Below, one piece after another: positions 12,501-21,300 of a stretch of 64,000 nt of DNA. The notes below the pieces were generated by a model. It was not told where the DNA came from. It was given only the letters and a program-made list of their open reading frames with translations, and made no database searches. The position numbers and the translations under genes were made by a program. Numbering within the stretch: the stretch's first letter is position 1; every line of letters starts with the position of its first letter. Origin of the DNA: Tiliqua scincoides (taxonomy: Eukaryota; Chordata; Lepidosauria; Squamata; Scincidae); the NCBI RefSeq assembly GCF_035046505.1, contig NC_089829.1, positions 5,068,001-5,132,000 on the forward strand, given 5' to 3'.

Positions 12501-13003
12501 CTGCTCTAAGAAGCCAAGACGGTGTCATGACCTTATAGGACAGGTGGGGATCCCATTGTTCCCTTGTGTCATCAGTTCCCTACTGAGCTGAAAACTGTAG
12601 TACCACACTCCAGGCATCTGCAGTGCTGTTGAGCAGTTGACATCAGACCAAACATTCCTAGGCAACTTGTCATTCTGGCATAAGCAGTTAAAAGATCAAG
12701 CTTGTTTAAAGGACCCTGTATAACTCTCCTTCTCTGACGTCTGTTTCTGTTGTTTGACTGCTCTAGCAAGGGCTCGGGGCCTTCTGCTTTCTAATCTTCT
12801 GTGGCATCTGCTTGGTCACCGTCATTTACATCTACTTCATAGTACCTGAAACCAAGAATAAAACCTTTATGGAGATCAACCAGATCATGGCCAAGAGGAA
12901 CGGCACAGAGGAAGAGGCCAATAAAGAGGAACTCAAGGATTTCACAGCAGTTTCTGTACCTTACAGCAAGAAGGTGGAGGGAGAAAGAAATTGTGCCCTT
13001 TAA
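552..13003 (+). CDS. SLC2A5: SLC2A5-like facilitative fructose transporter (GLUT5), missing its first exon
   Basis: Eleven coding exons: 552-647, 1078-1238, 1819-1943, 3176-3328, 3858-3983, 6133-6320, 7117-7227, 9056-9157, 10797-10869, 11176-11303 and 12767-13003 (stop). All have AG/GT borders and together give 1500 nt in one frame (499 residues plus stop). The family is a 12-helix plasma-membrane sugar uniporter. Visible motifs in order: [10 protein letters not shown] in TM1, the loop-1 glycosylation site [31 protein letters not shown] with YYYADQIY in TM7, [14 protein letters not shown] with the GLUT5-type His, and [14 protein letters not shown] and the NVVPMYLGE exon match GLUT5 rather than GLUT7 (GINAINYYADTIY), although CA6's human neighbour is SLC2A7. 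The first exon here starts in phase 0 and its ATG is internal; the family's roughly 12-residue N-terminus must lie upstream. The donor after 9157 (GTCTGC) is weak. A tandem SLC2A5 paralogue is possible. Confidence 0.93.
2138..2630 (+). mobile_element. CR1-type LINE 3' end, two tail units
   Basis: 5'-truncated fragment holding the last codons of the reverse-transcriptase ORF (VVGLWNSLP, then [14 protein letters not shown]) and the 3' UTR, ending in TTCTTATG repeats. The last ~140 bp of the tail occurs twice in tandem, joined by ACTACAATTCCCAG. It lies in the SLC2A5 intron between 1943 and 3176. Confidence 0.85.
4452..5378 (+). mobile_element. hAT-type non-autonomous transposon, split by a second copy
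   Basis: Terminal inverted repeats CAGGGGTGCCCAAA and TTTGGACACCCCTG bound the element. The flanks CTCAAGAG and ATCTAGAG agree at 6 of 8 positions, as expected of an old 8-bp target-site duplication. The element is interrupted at 4765-5236 by an inverted member of its own family. It has no transposase reading frame. It lies in an SLC2A5 intron. Confidence 0.85.
4765..5228 (-). mobile_element. hAT-type transposon nested inside its own family
   Basis: A whole-looking copy in the opposite orientation to its host element, flanked by a perfect 8-bp duplication ATGTAAGT (4757-4764 and 5229-5236). The intact duplication shows it is the younger of the two insertions. It is non-autonomous. Confidence 0.9.
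5380..6080. other. GC-rich, CpG-containing segment in an SLC2A5 intron
   Basis: About 700 bp rich in G+C and CpG, just upstream of the exon at 6133. It contains a TCTAAAAGG box at 5628-5636, a palindromic cAMP-response element TGACGTCA at 5807-5814, and a good donor GAG|GTAAGTA at 6071-6077. The long reading frames across it (for example 5486-5995, minus strand) look like GC artefacts. It could be an alternative promoter with a first exon, or the 5' region of an old mobile element; sequence alone does not decide. Confidence 0.4.
6561..6895 (+). mobile_element. CR1-type LINE 3' end
   Basis: 5'-truncated copy of the same CR1 family as at 2138-2630, covering the end of the RT ORF and a single 3' tail unit, ending in GGGGCTGTTCTTATGTTACT. 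It lies in the SLC2A5 intron between 6320 and 7117. Confidence 0.85.
7384..7852 (+). mobile_element. hAT-type non-autonomous element (CAGTGGTTCTCA family)
   Basis: Begins CAGTGGTTCTCA and ends TTTGAGAAACACTG. The same family recurs at 18534, 32779 and, reversed, at 49259. Flanks TACTGGCA and TAGCAGCA agree at 5 of 8 positions, so the target duplication is decayed. Inside, at about 7500-7615, is a short repeated TCTAGAA/CCAGGCTGTAATC motif not seen in the other copies. Confidence 0.8.
8150..8345 (+). mobile_element. tRNA-derived squamate SINE
   Basis: Degenerate tRNA-like head with a B-box-like GGTTCAGATTCA, then the family's body (AAAGACCTCTGTC, CTTGGAGAGCCACTGCCAGT, GAGGCAGCTTTATA). A related copy in reverse lies at 8520-8680. 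Confidence 0.6.
8520..8680 (-). mobile_element. tRNA-derived squamate SINE, reversed
   Basis: Reverse-complement copy of the SINE at 8150-8345, recognisable by CACTGACTGGCAGCAGCTCT, TACCTGGAGATACTGCCA and a degenerate B box (ATTGAACCCAG). Confidence 0.5.
9868..10157 (+). mobile_element. Probable hAT-type element
   Basis: Starts CAGTGGCTTTCAGC followed by TGTGCTGTGGCACA, a head shared in reverse by the element at 50203-50407. The right end near 10157 (TCAAAAATTGCTG) is only a partial inverted match, and no clear target duplication is seen. Confidence 0.45.
10226..10545. repeat. Possible short inverted-repeat element
   Basis: GGACGCAATCCTTAA on the left and AGGATAGGATTGCGCCCTAA on the right resemble inverted termini of the GCAATCCTA-type MITEs seen elsewhere in the window. 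The interior is GC-rich and has no convincing gene. Confidence 0.35.
11377..11810 (+). mobile_element. hAT-type non-autonomous element
   Basis: Inverted termini CAGTGGTTCTCAAA and TTTGAGACCCACTG. Flanks CCTTAAAC and CCTTGAAC form an 8-bp target duplication with one mismatch. The GC-rich interior contains a partly palindromic pair (CCTGCTGCAGCCCTG-like in both directions), which creates several spurious reading frames. Confidence 0.85.
11827..12269 (+). mobile_element. hAT-type transposon with perfect target duplication
   Basis: Same family as 4452-5378 (CAGGGGTGCCCAAA ... TTTGGACACCCCTG). Perfect 8-bp duplication ATCTAAGC at 11819-11826 and 12270-12277. It lies in the last SLC2A5 intron, 16 bp downstream of another hAT element. 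Confidence 0.92.
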
Positions 13004-13242
13004 GACAGCTTCATTCCCACCCAGAACTGGTTGTAGCTTATTTTCCTGGTTTGTTTGGGATTCGCTGTCTTAATGGCACTCGCCGTTCTTATTAGTATTT
13101 TTCCACGTTATTGTGGGTTGAGTGTAAAGAAATCCATGGACTGTTCTCTTAAGTACCTTTGCCTGAGGTCTTACCACATCTTCTCAGGCTGGGCAAACCC
13201 TGACCAAAAGCCAAGTGTTGCCTTTTTTTTCTGGTCCTACAG

Positions 13243-13473
13243 ATTTTACCGTTTGTGCAGGCTTCACCTATAGACATTGCTCAGCTGATCAGAAGACAGC
13301 TTCTGGAGAACAGCACAAAGCTGATGAACATTTCTGAAACGCTGCGAAGCTTATTACAGTTTCTGGAACATTTTGCAAATATGATCACCACAGCAGGAGG
13401 ACTTCAGCAAAGTGATTCTCTACCAGATGTGAGCTTAGGAAACTGTTCCATGACCTTAAATGCCACTCATTAG
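13243..13473 (+). other. Exon-like open frame just after SLC2A5; candidate alternative last exon
   Basis: A strong 3' splice-site context, an eight-T run then CTGGTCCTACAG, ends at 13242. It is followed by 76 sense codons and a TAG. The frame remains open back to 13204. The peptide begins ILPFVQASPIDIAQLIRRQ, has a helical look, and contains four Asn-X-Ser/Thr sites (NST, NIS, NCS, NAT). SLC2A5 exon 11176-11303 ends in phase 0, so splicing it to 13243 would replace TM12 and the cytosolic tail without a frame break. I recognise no family. It could equally be chance open frame in a 3' UTR. Confidence 0.3.
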
Positions 13474-13501
13474 ACTGCTCAAATTACATTGTCCTAGCTG
13501 A
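13395..13501 (+). repeat. 107-bp direct repeat, copy 1
   Basis: Matches 16923-17029 at 106 of 107 positions. It covers the last 25 codons and stop of the 13243-13473 frame plus 28 bp beyond. The 24 bp at 13493-13516, which overlap its end, recur as an exact reverse complement at 16902-16925, touching copy 2. Confidence 0.95.
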
Positions 13502-14324
13502 AAATTCACTGCGTGACTGAGCCAATATGCTTAAGTTAATGCTGCTGCCTTCAGTGGAGTGTCAGGTAAGATGAACGGCTGGTCAGGTGAAAGCATACAA
13601 GAACCTCCCATTAAAATCAGTGGGGGAAGCACCACCTTGGGGGCTCCAAGTGCAAGGCTGGGAGTTAGCAGTCAAGAAATCTCACTTTTAGAAACTAGCA
13701 CGCTTCTCAGCCTTTCCCACAAGCTAAAGACACTGTCATTACATGTGTCCAAGTAGTATCCATTAGATATTATGGAATGGTTATGCTCTGCAATGCATAA
13801 GGTGTTATTCTTAGTGGCAGGCACAATCACCCAGGAATGTGTTTTATATACATTTTGTCTGTACATAGATAGGGCTGTCACAGATTGCATTCCTTAGCTG
13901 TTTGATCCCCCTGTTCCTTCCAAACTTGCCAAACAAAAATAGCTTTTCATGCATCTGATGACATGGACTGGAAACTGCAGGAAGCGTTGTTGTGGTTGGC
14001 CTTTCAAGGGGTGCAAGCACTGTTTTTCCTACAGTCGATTAATATGACTGGCAGCCCTATGTCAAAAAATGCATTTGACCATCTAGAACTTCAGAACCTT
14101 TGTTCATTTCCAGGACATGTGGAAATGTATGGCAGAGATTGTGGGTTGGAGCAGGTTTGTGTCTTTGCTAGCCCCCCGCAAGGGATATCTATCCCAATTT
14201 GGAAGCCTTTCATTGGATTTCTCTCAGAGGGTCTATTGTCTCCCTTACTTAATTCCCTGCAGGAGGGATGAGAAGGTATCCCAATTTCACTGCAGAACTT
14301 CCTGCAAATGGAAAACTGAAACTC

Positions 14325-14465
14325 CAGGCCTAATCTTATCCAATTTTTCAGCACTGGTGTAGCTGCCATGCAGCCCCAAGGTAAAGGAACAAACTTTCCC
14401 ATACCTTAAGGGGGCCTCTGTGACTAGGCTGCACTGGCACTAGAAAATAGGATAGGATTGGACCC
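14325..14465. mobile_element. MITE-like element, GGGCCCAATCCTATCC family
   Basis: Inverted termini of the type GGCCCAATCCTATCC ... GGATAGGATTGGGCC, here diverged (GGCCTAATCTTATCC and GGATAGGATTGGACC). This is one of seven copies in the window. It has no coding capacity. Confidence 0.75.
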
Positions 14466-14603
14466 ATAGTCTGGCCAATTACCCTCTGGAATATCAGGCT
14501 TGATGGCATCATTACTGAGATCTCCAGTGATGCAAAGTATCTTTAGTGTTCAACATCCAGAGATTTGGGCTCAGAAGTAGATTGCTGCTCAGGAAGGAAC
14601 AGA

Positions 14604-14777
14604 AAGCCCAATCCTATCCAACTTTCCGGCACTGATGCAGCCATGCCAAGGGGGTGTGTGCTGCATCCTGCAGTGAGGGGAAGTCACAGAGGCCTCCTCA
14701 AGGTAAGGGAACATTTGTTACGTTGGGGCTGCATTGTGACTACATTGGTGCTGGAAAGCTGGATAGGATTAGGGCCC
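14604..14777. mobile_element. MITE-like element, GGGCCCAATCCTATCC family
   Basis: Bounded by AGCCCAATCCTATCC and GGATAGGATTAGGGCC. The interior shares the family's central blocks (GCACTGATGCAGCCATGCCA and GGCCTCCTCAAGGTAAGG). Confidence 0.8.
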
Positions 14778-15527
14778 AGAGTCTGTTATAACAAGGTATA
14801 ACCTCACTCTTGCATCTCACCAGGGCAGAGATTTTCTAATTAAACCCAACTCAGTGCTTTGCTGTCCAGTTTGGAGCACAGCTTTCGAGTTCTAGAAAGT
14901 AGCAGCTCTCCTGTTGCTGTTTCAGCAGCAAGAAAGCTTGAGAAGCTGGTACTTGCTTGTCCTTAAATGAATATTTTTTTGACCACTTAAGTGGTCAAAG
15001 AAATGGTAGACATGTGATGCCGTTTTTATGCAAGCTGTTGCAGTAGCTTCACCACCCTTCCAGGTTCACAGGATGCTTAAAGGGTGGTGAAGGGTGGCAT
15101 TCTCTCACCCCATCCGTGCTTGCTTGTGTGTGGGGCAGGGATTCAAATGGATACTGGCATTTGTGAGTATGCAGCCAGGGTTATGGGTCACCAGGTGAGG
15201 TATTGACCATGGGGCCACATCCATCCAAGGCAGGGTTACCAGCCTTCCAGGATTAGCCTGGAATCTTCATCAATCTCAGGTGATTTTAAGAAGGTCTTTT
15301 TAGGCCAAATTCTCACTGGCTGCCTGAACCATTTCCCACCAGCTGTTGACAATGGTACAGCCCAGACAGAAGTAGAGAACCTTGGTGAGAACTAGTCCTA
15401 GTGGACCCCTTTGGGCATATATCCATCAGCTTGACTAAACAACTGCATGGCACCAGCTGGACATTGTTTGTTCCATTCAGTTGGACATTCTGTTTGTGGT
15501 GCTGCTCAGCAGGTCTGAGTAATTGAG

Positions 15528-15727
15528 GGAGCAATCCTAAACCCTTATGTCAGTGCTTTCCAGCACTGGTGTAATGGTGCCAATGGGACGTGTGCTGCAT
15601 TTTGCAGTTGGGTGTCGCCCACGGAGTCCTCCTCAAAGTCAGGCAATGTTCCTTTATTTCGGAGCTGCATTACCCTTAAGTCAGTGCTGGAAAACACTGA
15701 CATAAGGGGTTAGGATTGCATCCTAAG
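15528..15727. mobile_element. MITE-like element, related GCAATCCTAA subtype
   Basis: Bounded by GGGAGCAATCCTAAACCC and GGGTTAGGATTGCATCC. It shares the central GGTGTAATGGTGCCAATGGG and CCTCCTCAAAG blocks with the family. Confidence 0.7.
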
Positions 15728-16164
15728 GCAGAGCTCCATGTATTGCTCGAGCCAGTTATGGCTGGACAGCTGCACATGCTTTTCCTGAGAGTAAACCCAA
15801 CTGAACGCAATGGTACTGACTTCTGAGTAAACATAAATAGGATTGCACTGTAAATCTCAATTTCTTTGCTACGGTTTTCATTCCTTTCTTTTCTCAAACT
15901 GTGTTGCTTGTTTTGTTTTACTACAAGCAGACACAAACCCTGTATTATCTAATCACTGTAATGACCAGTCTTGGTTTTTCTTTAAACGACAGTATTTGTC
16001 TATGAGCAAGAGGGAGCATGTTGGCAAAAAAACTACTAAGATTGTAAATATGGTGGAATGGGTTGCGTTTTGTTTTGTTTTTTGCTCTCTTTAGGTTTGG
16101 TATTTTCGTAGAATGTATTTTGTACAAATAATCATGTTGTATTTTTGTAAATCGAGCAACAATG

Positions 16165-16170
16165 AATAAA
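16165..16170 (+). promoter_or_regulatory. SLC2A5: Poly(A) signal AATAAA for the SLC2A5-like gene
   Basis: AATAAA in an AT-rich context, preceded by TGTATTTTTGTAAATC and followed by an A-rich stretch. It is a canonical hexamer on the sense strand after the SLC2A5 stop. The assignment is by position and context only. Confidence 0.55.
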
Positions 16171-16901
16171 AACCATTTTATAAAAACCTTGAAAAAATGC
16201 ATGGCCTTCTTTTGTTCAGGGCAGCTGCACGAACTGTGGTTTGATGCAACCATCTTGAAGTCAGGGGCCTGGGTACAGACCGACCCATCCATCAGGTGGA
16301 CTGAAGCGGTTTCCTCAGGCAGCAGGTTGGCAGGGAACACCCACCTCCATCTACCTGCTCCAGTAGACTGGAAGCCCCCTTCAGCCCCCTGTTCCTTCGG
16401 GCATCCTTTCAACACAGCTCTTCTTCCAACAAAGCACTTGGAAGATGATGCACTTTGGTGCTGCTCAAGTAACTCCAACACACACTACTAAAAGTTAGTA
16501 AAGACGAGCTGATGCGATCGGTGCAAGTGTTATTATTGTCATAACAGTGAGCCACAGGGGAGGAAAAAAATAATTCCAAAAGCACATTTTTCTATGGGCA
16601 TCTTTTGGCTCCTCTGAGGGCACCCCTGATTTAATTTCCATTCTCCTGCTTTCGTTCCCAGCTAGGGTCGTCCAGGTTTAAGCCCTGTAGGGTTACATTA
16701 CTTCGGATTCCAAGGAAGGCTTGTCTTTATCTGTTTTAATAAATCTAGGGGTGCAACACACCCACTCGATGGAGCCAAGGGGAGCATGAGGATGCACAGA
16801 GCTCCTGATAGAAATGCAGGGGTGCCTGCCAAGGTCATGCCTGGTCTCTCATAAATGGCTGCATCAGGAGATACACACGTGCAAGGCGGGTCTTGCAGAT
16901 T

Positions 16902-17029
16902 TCACGCAGTGAATTTTCAGCTAGGAGGACTTCAGCAAAGTGATTCTCTACCAGATGTGAGCTTAGAAAACTGTTCCATGACCTTAAATGCCACTCATTA
17001 GACTGCTCAAATTACATTGTCCTAGCTGA
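16902..17029 (+). repeat. 107-bp repeat copy 2 with 24-bp inverted flank
   Basis: 16923-17029 repeats 13395-13501 with one mismatch. The preceding 16902-16925 is an exact reverse complement of 13493-13516. Direct and inverted parts overlap by three bases (AGG). This geometry is typical of a template-switch or foldback duplication. It lies between the convergent ends of SLC2A5 and CA6. Confidence 0.93.
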
Positions 17030-17306
17030 GTTTCCACCTCCCTCCCATATTTGTCATGCATATCTTACGGGGGAGCTGCCTTAGCCAGACCAGGGGAACT
17101 CACTGTCTGTTTCTTCCATTCTCATATTGCCACTTTCATAATGGAGCCTTTCCTCTCCTTGCAGAAAAAAAGATAGGTGAGTTTACATGAACATCTTTCT
17201 ACAGGAAAATCACACCACAAGGTGAGGAATCCATGTAATACATCAATTTTTAAAATTTGTCCTCATGAACACATCCTCTCATTGCAATACTGTATGCAGA
17301 ATTAAG

Positions 17307-17483
17307 GCTCAATCCTATCCAAATTTCCAGCACAGATACAGCCACAACGCAGCCCCAAGGTAAGGGAACAAACATTCCCTGACCTTGAGGAGGCCATTGT
17401 GACTGCCTCCCCCACTGCAGGATTCAGAGCATGCCCGTTGGCATAGCTGCATTGGCACCAGAAAGTTGGATAGGATTGGACCC
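17307..17483. mobile_element. MITE-like element, GGGCCCAATCCTATCC family
   Basis: Bounded by GGCTCAATCCTATCC and GGATAGGATTGGACCC, with the family's central GCATGCCCGTTGGCATAGCT block. It lies downstream of the CA6 stop, so it could be in the CA6 3' UTR. Confidence 0.8.
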
Positions 17484-17738
17484 ACCGTCGTAGAGTGTCT
17501 TCTCTCATGTTTCTCCAAAGTTGTGTGCATTTCATTGCATGCCAATAAACATGAAAGACCTACAGGGAGTTCTCACCTGGCGTTGAGATTTCCCTGGAAT
17601 AGGAGGATTGTGCAAAACCACCCAAGGCTCTGGCACAAAACCTTTGGATTATGAGGATATGTTTTCATTGAGGAGTAAACCTGTAATCTGAACGACTTGA
17701 AGGATAAGCAACAGGGCATAAGTGCCTGGCTGGGCACC

Positions 17739-18352
17739 TCAAGTGCAGCTGCTATCAATGTCCACAATCACGCCCCCCCACAAGCTCATGGGTGTCTCCC
17801 CCCAGGCAATGACGTTCCCCTTCTGGTCATAGTGTTTGCACAGACTGATCTCCTTGATGTTGTTCGGCTCCAGGACGTGACTCCAGAGGTTGACATGACT
17901 CATCCAACCTGAAAATCCATTCGTGAAGACGTCCAGAATTGAGTCCTTCTCCTTGCCAAGAATGACTGACCCACCGCCCTGGATCACGTATCCCTTCTGG
18001 ATGTGCTTGGTTGCGCTCCCGGCTCCGTTGACCCACAGATGAGCAGTCCCAGGGTGGGAAGCCCAGATGACGCAGTGGTGGACCCATTCCTCAGACTGAT
18101 GGTGCGCACCAAATTGCACAAACTGCCCACCAACCCACATGCCCACTTCCGAGCCCACCGTGACCACCAGCTCCTTGTCCACATTCAGGGTAGAGTAGGA
18201 GAAAACAGTTTGGCTTCCTCGGTTGACGTTGCGGAACCAGAAGCAGAGGGTGAAGGCGTGAAGCCTCATGGACCGCAGGGGATGGACCTCAGCATAGCTG
18301 GCCACACTTTCAAGGGGGAAGAAAAATGCCTGGAAAATCCCTGAGCTGTTAC
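17739..18352 (-). CDS. CA6: CA6 last exon encoding the pentraxin domain
   Basis: A single exon encodes residues 324-527. FTLCFW (Cys360) and HHCVIWAS (Cys417) provide the conserved pentraxin cysteine pair. The family signature H-x-C-x-[ST]-W-x-[ST] is met except for Ile419 at the first Ser/Thr position. GKEKD at 456-460 aligns with the calcium-binding EQD of C-reactive protein, with Lys replacing Gln, so calcium binding may be altered. Asn325 is in an N-glycosylation sequon (NSS) at the domain boundary. Established pentraxins oligomerise; whether this one does is inference. Confidence 0.93.
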
Positions 18353-21300
18353 CTGGAATACACAATCAGGAAGAAAAAGAAACATTCATGCATGATCTGA
18401 CACTTGTGGAATAGCCCAGCTTGTATTTAAAAGAAAGTTTATGTTGGAAAATGTGTGGCCCTAAGAACTGGGGGCACCTTTTAGTCAATTCAAAAGTTCA
18501 TCAGTTCATCTAACATATTAACCCAGTGGTTCTCAGATGTTTAGCACTGGGGCCCACTTCTTTAGACTGAGAATCTGTCAGGACCCACTGGAAGTGATCT
18601 CATGACCGAAAGTGACATCATCAAGCAGGAAAATTTATAACCATCCTAGGCTGCAATCCTATCCACACTTACCCAGGAGTAAGTCCCATTTACTATCATT
18701 GTTAAAAGCCTATGCAGAGTAGCCTACAGACTTTTGTACAGGTCTGTAACATTTCTCCAAATGCAGTCACATGCCATGGGAGCATCAAGTCGAATATATT
18801 AAAAATAAAACATTGAAATGAATAGGGACCCATCTGAAATTGGCTCGCGACCCACCTAGTGGGTCTCAACCCACAGTTTGAGAAACACTGTATTAATCTA
18901 TTAAACGTTGAAACCTGACCAGACATGCCAATTGAGCAGTTCTCCCTACAGAACTGTGGGAATTGTAGTTCTGTGTGTTCGCATGCATGGTGAATGTTAT
19001 GGGTGGAAATCACAGACAAAATTCACTTGCACCAGCCTGCAGTTCCGAAGTAGGGCATGCGTCTTTTAAGATGGCATGTGCTGCAACATATATATGCATG
19101 ATTTGAAATATGCTCTCTTTTTTCTTTCAGGGTATTGCTTTTGTCGTAATGCAAATTCCCTTCTTGCAGATTTGCAGAGCAGTCCTACACATGTCTGCTC
19201 AGAAGTAAGACTTGTTGACATCCACATGCTTATACCCAGATAAGTGTGCATAAGACTGCAGCCTTAACTGATGAAAACTCATTTGATTGGACTCCTCCAC
19301 TCTGCTCTCCAAGATTCAGACACATGCGCCTTCCCTGACCTTATTTATTCCAGCATTCCTGTAGCGGGTAAGGTACTATCCCAGTCACTGCTGCACATCT
19401 GCCTTCCTTGACTGAGCAGTGGGTTTTCTTGGAAATAAAGAAAGCAGAGCCTCAGGCATTCTCACCAGCTTTCCCCATCACATCCAGAAGATACTTTTTC
19501 ATTTCCCGTAGGTAGGCTTGGATCTCGTCCAGTTTCAAAGTGACAGCCTCTGGGTGGCAGGATTCTAGGGCAATGCAAGCAATTGCAAAAGTTAGTTATC
19601 TGCATTTTATCCACACTGTACTTTGCACTTACTAAGCAATACAAGCAAAACAGACAGCTCCTGCCTGGGGGATCTTACCCTCTGCATTTGAACAGTGAGC
19701 AACTGAGGGGGGACCACAGTCCCTTCCTTCCACACTTGTGATGCCCTGAGTCTCACTAGACTCTGGCCAAAGTAACGCCATTTTAACATCAGTTCTGACT
19801 CTGGTCCTAAAATGCTTGTTAGCCAGAAACTGTGAGCAACCCCTGACCCAGTAGCTGGCTCTCTAGTGCCCTAGTCCCGAAGACCAGACAGAGCTGGTCT
19901 GCGTTATCTTGCCAAAGCAACAACTAATAAGAGGGGTAAAGGGGGTGTTTGAGTGTGGCAAGGATGGAATTTTACAGGACCCTTTGTCTATGCTTGTCTG
20001 CGTTTGAAATGAGTATAAAAAGCTAGCTGCGTCTAGCTACGCTTGCGCATGATCTGAGGCAACTGGCCTCCTTGCTGCCTTGCTTTGGTACCAGCAATAA
20101 ACAAGCTGTTTTCTGCTATACCTTCCCTCAGAGTGTTAAATTGGGATGTAGCACTCCGGGTCATGAACCTCACGCTAACTTTAGGCGAGTCAAAGGCAAC
20201 ACCTGCTTTGTTAAGGGACTTCTTGCAGAAAAGCTTCCAACAGTACAGATTGGCCCTAGTGTGGAAGTTGTCGTCCCCCATGCACCTCTCCTCCCTTTCA
20301 GTTGGAAAGCTTGTTTCAAGGGTGGTGCCATCTGGCACCTAATTTAGCACCCTATTTTATCTCTGGCTCTGCTCTCTGCAGCATGTGGCCAGATTCTTTG
20401 ACTGCCTCTGGGATAAATGGAAAGCACTGGGTCTAGTCCAACAAGGGGTGGGTTTCCACGACTGCAAATCATGCTGCTCCTGTTTCCTGAACCCTTTCCA
20501 GCTTCTGTTACTGTCACTCTCTGGATCAATACTCCTCAATGCAAAGAATTTTCATTCTATTTTGCAGAGGTCATCAAGGTAGCTACACCAGAGTGGGCCA
20601 GCCTCGGTCACGCAAGGTCAGTTTTAAAAACCAGAACCACTGTGGTCTACCAACATGCTTTGCATTCAGAAACCTGGAGTGCAGATGCAGGGTCTCAACA
20701 CCTGAGGCACGACTCATCTGGTAAGTGAGCTTCCTTGAGTCTGGATAATTTCTGAAAAGGTAGGAACCCAAGTTTCTCTCCCACAACAGTGCAGCTCAGG
20801 GGAACTTCATTAAACTGATGTGTAGTAGATTTGGTGCAGAGAAAATAGTCTCTTCACACACATCATTGGCTTATGAAAATATCTGCCACAAGTTGCAGTG
20901 GCTTTAAGAGTGCTAAAAGAGGATTAGACTATAATTGTGCAATAAACCAATAAACAGTAAAAAAAAATTTCCCCAAAAAGTAACATTTATGGTTTCCCCC
21001 TAGCCAAGCCACAGGCTCACACCTTTTGTCATGAGAGACTTGGTTCTGAAGGACGATGAGATCACCCTTTCGTTAAGGGGCTGCGCGTGGCGGTAGTCAC
21101 TCCGCAAGGTGGTATTCTGCCAGTTCAGTAAGGTGTTCTCCAGAATATTGATCTACAAGCAATCAATGTGCTACTTTTAATGAGTAGGAATAGGTTTGAT
21201 TTATGTAGCATTTGAACATGTACCGTTGGCTGTTGAGTCAGACCATCAGGGCAGCCAGGTCAATATTGTCTACCCGCTGGGCTGGCAATGGCTTTTCAGG

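Larger units (their letters stand above)
13004..16190 (+). other. SLC2A5: Probable 3' UTR of the SLC2A5-like gene
   Basis: About 3.2 kb between the stop codon and the first canonical poly(A) signal in this orientation. It contains the exon-like open frame at 13243-13473, one copy of a 107-bp repeat, and three short inverted-repeat elements (14325-14465, 14604-14777, 15528-15727). Its extent is inferred from the signal; a shorter UTR is possible. Confidence 0.5.

Noticed and set aside
15945-16481. 178-codon minus-strand frame
   Set aside because: Covers the SLC2A5 3' end and a repeat-like segment; no motif, and its composition suggests an interspersed repeat.
19760-20170. TATA box and poly(A) signal as a host promoter for an antisense gene within CA6
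   Set aside because: The close TATA-to-poly(A) spacing is LTR-like and no spliced coding sequence follows; treated as a solo LTR fossil.
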